Positions 19,980 to 21,122 of a DNA stretch of 21,122 nt are shown here, piece after piece. Origin of the DNA: a virus; the IMG/VR virus record IMGVR_UViG_3300042371_000100, positions 1 to 21,122 of that record, one strand, 5' to 3'. Made by a program: the position numbers and the translations under genes. Numbering within the stretch: position 1 is the first letter of the stretch; each line of letters opens with the position of its first letter. The notes below the pieces were generated by a model that saw nothing but the letters and a program-made list of their open reading frames with translations, had not been told where the DNA came from and ran no database searches.

Positions 19980-20150
19980 TCATCGCCCAAAGGTCAGAGA
20001 TGCGTAAACGATGGCTGACATGGAGACGATCAAGACACCCGTGGTCTTCATAATCACGCCCTCAAGCCGTTTAAGCCGCGCATTGATCTGTGCATATCGT
20101 TCTGCACACACTGCCTCGTGGCTCGTCAATCGGATGTCAATATCGCTCAT
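19980..20150 (-). CDS. 56-residue XhlA-like membrane protein
   Basis: A short gene with an N-terminal amphipathic coiled coil ('IDIRLTSHEAVCAERYAQIN', 'ARLKRLEGVIM') and a C-terminal transmembrane helix ('TGVLIVSMSAIVYASL'). This is the topology of the XhlA/hemolysin-like phage proteins that work with holins. The ATG overlaps the kinase stop (ATGA, 20147-20150). It is the first of four membrane proteins in a row leading to the lysozyme. Confidence 0.7.
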   Translation of the reverse strand: MSDIDIRLTSHEAVCAERYAQINARLKRLEGVIMKTTGVLIVSMSAIVYASLTFGR

Positions 20151-20989
20151 ACGCCCATCTTCTTTCTGATTTCAGTTGCGGAGATAGCGTGAGTGGCAGC
20201 GTCAAACACTTCCTGCTCAATCTTGTAGCCAACATCCCTGCCGTAGGTGATGTTCACCACATTTGGCACAAGCTGTATCTCGTACTGCCCTTGGTACAGG
20301 GGGTCTAGATCACGCTTGATTAGGTCTTTCACCTGCTCTGCGGCAAAGGGGTTGGAGCCGTTCCAGCCTTGGCAATCCCTGATCTGGATGATCACTTGGC
20401 CTGTTTTGGCAATCGCCCGGTCAAACAACGCCCTGTGCCCCGGATGCCACGGTTGCCAGCGGCCTAGCATCTGCACGGTTTCCTTCTTCCAGTCAAACAC
20501 CGGGCGACGGCGGCTGTCTAGGATATGCTGCCCAATAAACTCAGCCCACTTTTCTGCGTTCTGCTCAGTGACACGGAAGTCATATTCCTTCGGAGGAATG
20601 AATGCTTTGTTGGTATCGTCAAAGCGCCCTTGGTCAATGGTGTCTACCCAGATCGTCCAGTCTGCCTTGAAGTTGTTCCGCATCTCCACCAAGGGTGCTA
20701 CAAAGTCGCAGATCACAAAGTCGCCAGTGGACTTGAAGGCAAACTCAGCCATACGCAAGGACTGACGGATGCGGCCCTCTTTGCTGAAGTCCCAATCATT
20801 GAACCGCTTGCGGATGTCGTCAGCGTTGAACCAATCAACACTGCATTTGTAGGACGTAGGAACGTGTTCAGATGCCCGGTAAGCAGGCATATGCTTTACA
20901 TCCGAGTTGCACTCAAGGTACTTCTTCAGTGCGGTAGCAAGCATCGTTTTGCCGCTACCCGGCAGACCCATGATCAGGATTTTTTTCAT
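20147..20989 (-). CDS. Bifunctional P-loop kinase / nucleotidyltransferase fusion
   Basis: 280 residues in two domains. Residues 1-165: P-loop 'GLPGSGKT' (8-15) and 'FNADDIRKRFNDWDFS' (54-69), like APS kinase and related small-molecule kinases. Residues 172-280: 'GRWQPWHPGH' (176-185) with the HxGH motif and 'ISATEIR' (269-275), the two signatures of NMN adenylyltransferase/cytidylyltransferases. 'GR(F/W)QP.H.GH' is closest to NMN adenylyltransferase, so a plausible role is NAD salvage (nicotinamide riboside to NMN to NAD), as in NadR but with the domains in opposite order. APS kinase or CDP/ADP-compound synthesis cannot be excluded. The ATG overlaps the previous TAA. Confidence 0.8.
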   Translation of the reverse strand: MKKILIMGLPGSGKTMLATALKKYLECNSDVKHMPAYRASEHVPTSYKCSVDWFNADDIRKRFNDWDFSKEGRIRQSLRMAEFAFKSTGDFVICDFVAPLVEMRNNFKADWTIWVDTIDQGRFDDTNKAFIPPKEYDFRVTEQNAEKWAEFIGQHILDSRRRPVFDWKKETVQMLGRWQPWHPGHRALFDRAIAKTGQVIIQIRDCQGWNGSNPFAAEQVKDLIKRDLDPLYQGQYEIQLVPNVVNITYGRDVGYKIEQEVFDAATHAISATEIRKKMGV

Positions 20990-21122
20990 TACATCAGCGC
21001 GTCAAGTTCGTCGTGCGTTGTAGCGGCCTCAATGGCAGCAACCTTGGGTGCAATGGCAGCTTGTGCAGCGGCAACGGCAGCAGGGTCGTACTTGGACGGG
21101 TCACGCATCTGTTCTTGGACAA
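20989..21122 (-). CDS. C-terminal end of an unidentified gene (partial)
   Basis: 43 codons before TAA (20989-20991). The sequence is Ala-rich ('YDPAAVAAAQAAIAPKVAAI') and ends 'THDELDALM', a likely helical tail. The stop overlaps the kinase ATG (TAATG). The family cannot be set from this fragment. On a circular map it would belong to the tail-tip/fibre end of the late genes. Confidence 0.7.
   Translation of the reverse strand, partial: VQEQMRDPSKYDPAAVAAAQAAIAPKVAAIEAATTHDELDALM

Noticed and set aside
20247-20765. A long plus-strand open frame (172 codons)
   Set aside because: Lies entirely antisense to the kinase/nucleotidyltransferase gene, has no ribosome site or family pattern, and reads as a composition shadow.

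Overview
The window is about 21 kb of a tailed double-stranded DNA phage (or prophage) genome with an HK97-type head and, by gene content, a siphovirus-like tail. No bacterial housekeeping gene, tRNA, rRNA, integrase or transposase is visible. The dense packing, the many ATGA stop/start overlaps, and a set of small early proteins of the 'EPVAW' and 'TQPEALRLAD' kinds suggest a host among the Burkholderiales/Betaproteobacteria, perhaps a freshwater one. That host guess is inference from protein style only.

Layout. A divergent control region lies at about 13.3-13.45 kb. Rightward from it (13.45-18.45 kb) runs an early operon of small proteins around a recombination core: an ERF-type single-strand annealing protein, a PD-(D/E)XK exonuclease, and an 80-residue protein ending in an SSB-like acidic tail. 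Leftward from it come a YdaS/Cro-like regulator, a DUF1376 (YdaU-like) replication protein with an internal 7-bp repeat array, a small Cys/His protein, an overlapping gene pair, a VRR-NUC-type nuclease, NinB, a DUF1364 (YbcO-like) protein, a truncated ParB-domain remnant and an HNH nuclease. The packaging and head genes follow: terS, terL, portal, prohead protease, two tandem major capsid protein paralogues, connector, head closure and tail terminator. Then come the tail tube protein, two small genes, an HK97-gp10-like protein and the tail assembly chaperone G with its frameshifted GT extension, which runs off the left edge.

The right end (18.4-21.1 kb) is also transcribed leftward. It holds the C-terminus of an unidentified gene, a P-loop kinase/nucleotidyltransferase fusion, a chain of small membrane proteins, a three-TM holin-like protein and a GH24 lysozyme. 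On a circular or permuted map, the tail genes leaving the left edge would reach this lysis block after the tail-tip genes, so the leftward genes may form one long late unit. The lysozyme gene converges with, and overlaps, the last early gene.

The most unusual points are: (1) two adjacent, clearly paralogous HK97-fold capsid genes, only the first with an N-terminal delta (scaffold) domain, separated by a strong intrinsic terminator; (2) a canonical G GGA AAC slippery site one codon before the G stop, with an open -1 frame; (3) a 30-codon ParB-domain stump that contains the GTG start of the HNH gene; (4) a kinase-nucleotidyltransferase fusion that could act in NAD salvage; (5) candidate replication-origin and packaging-site repeats; and (6) a regulator gene that looks leaderless.
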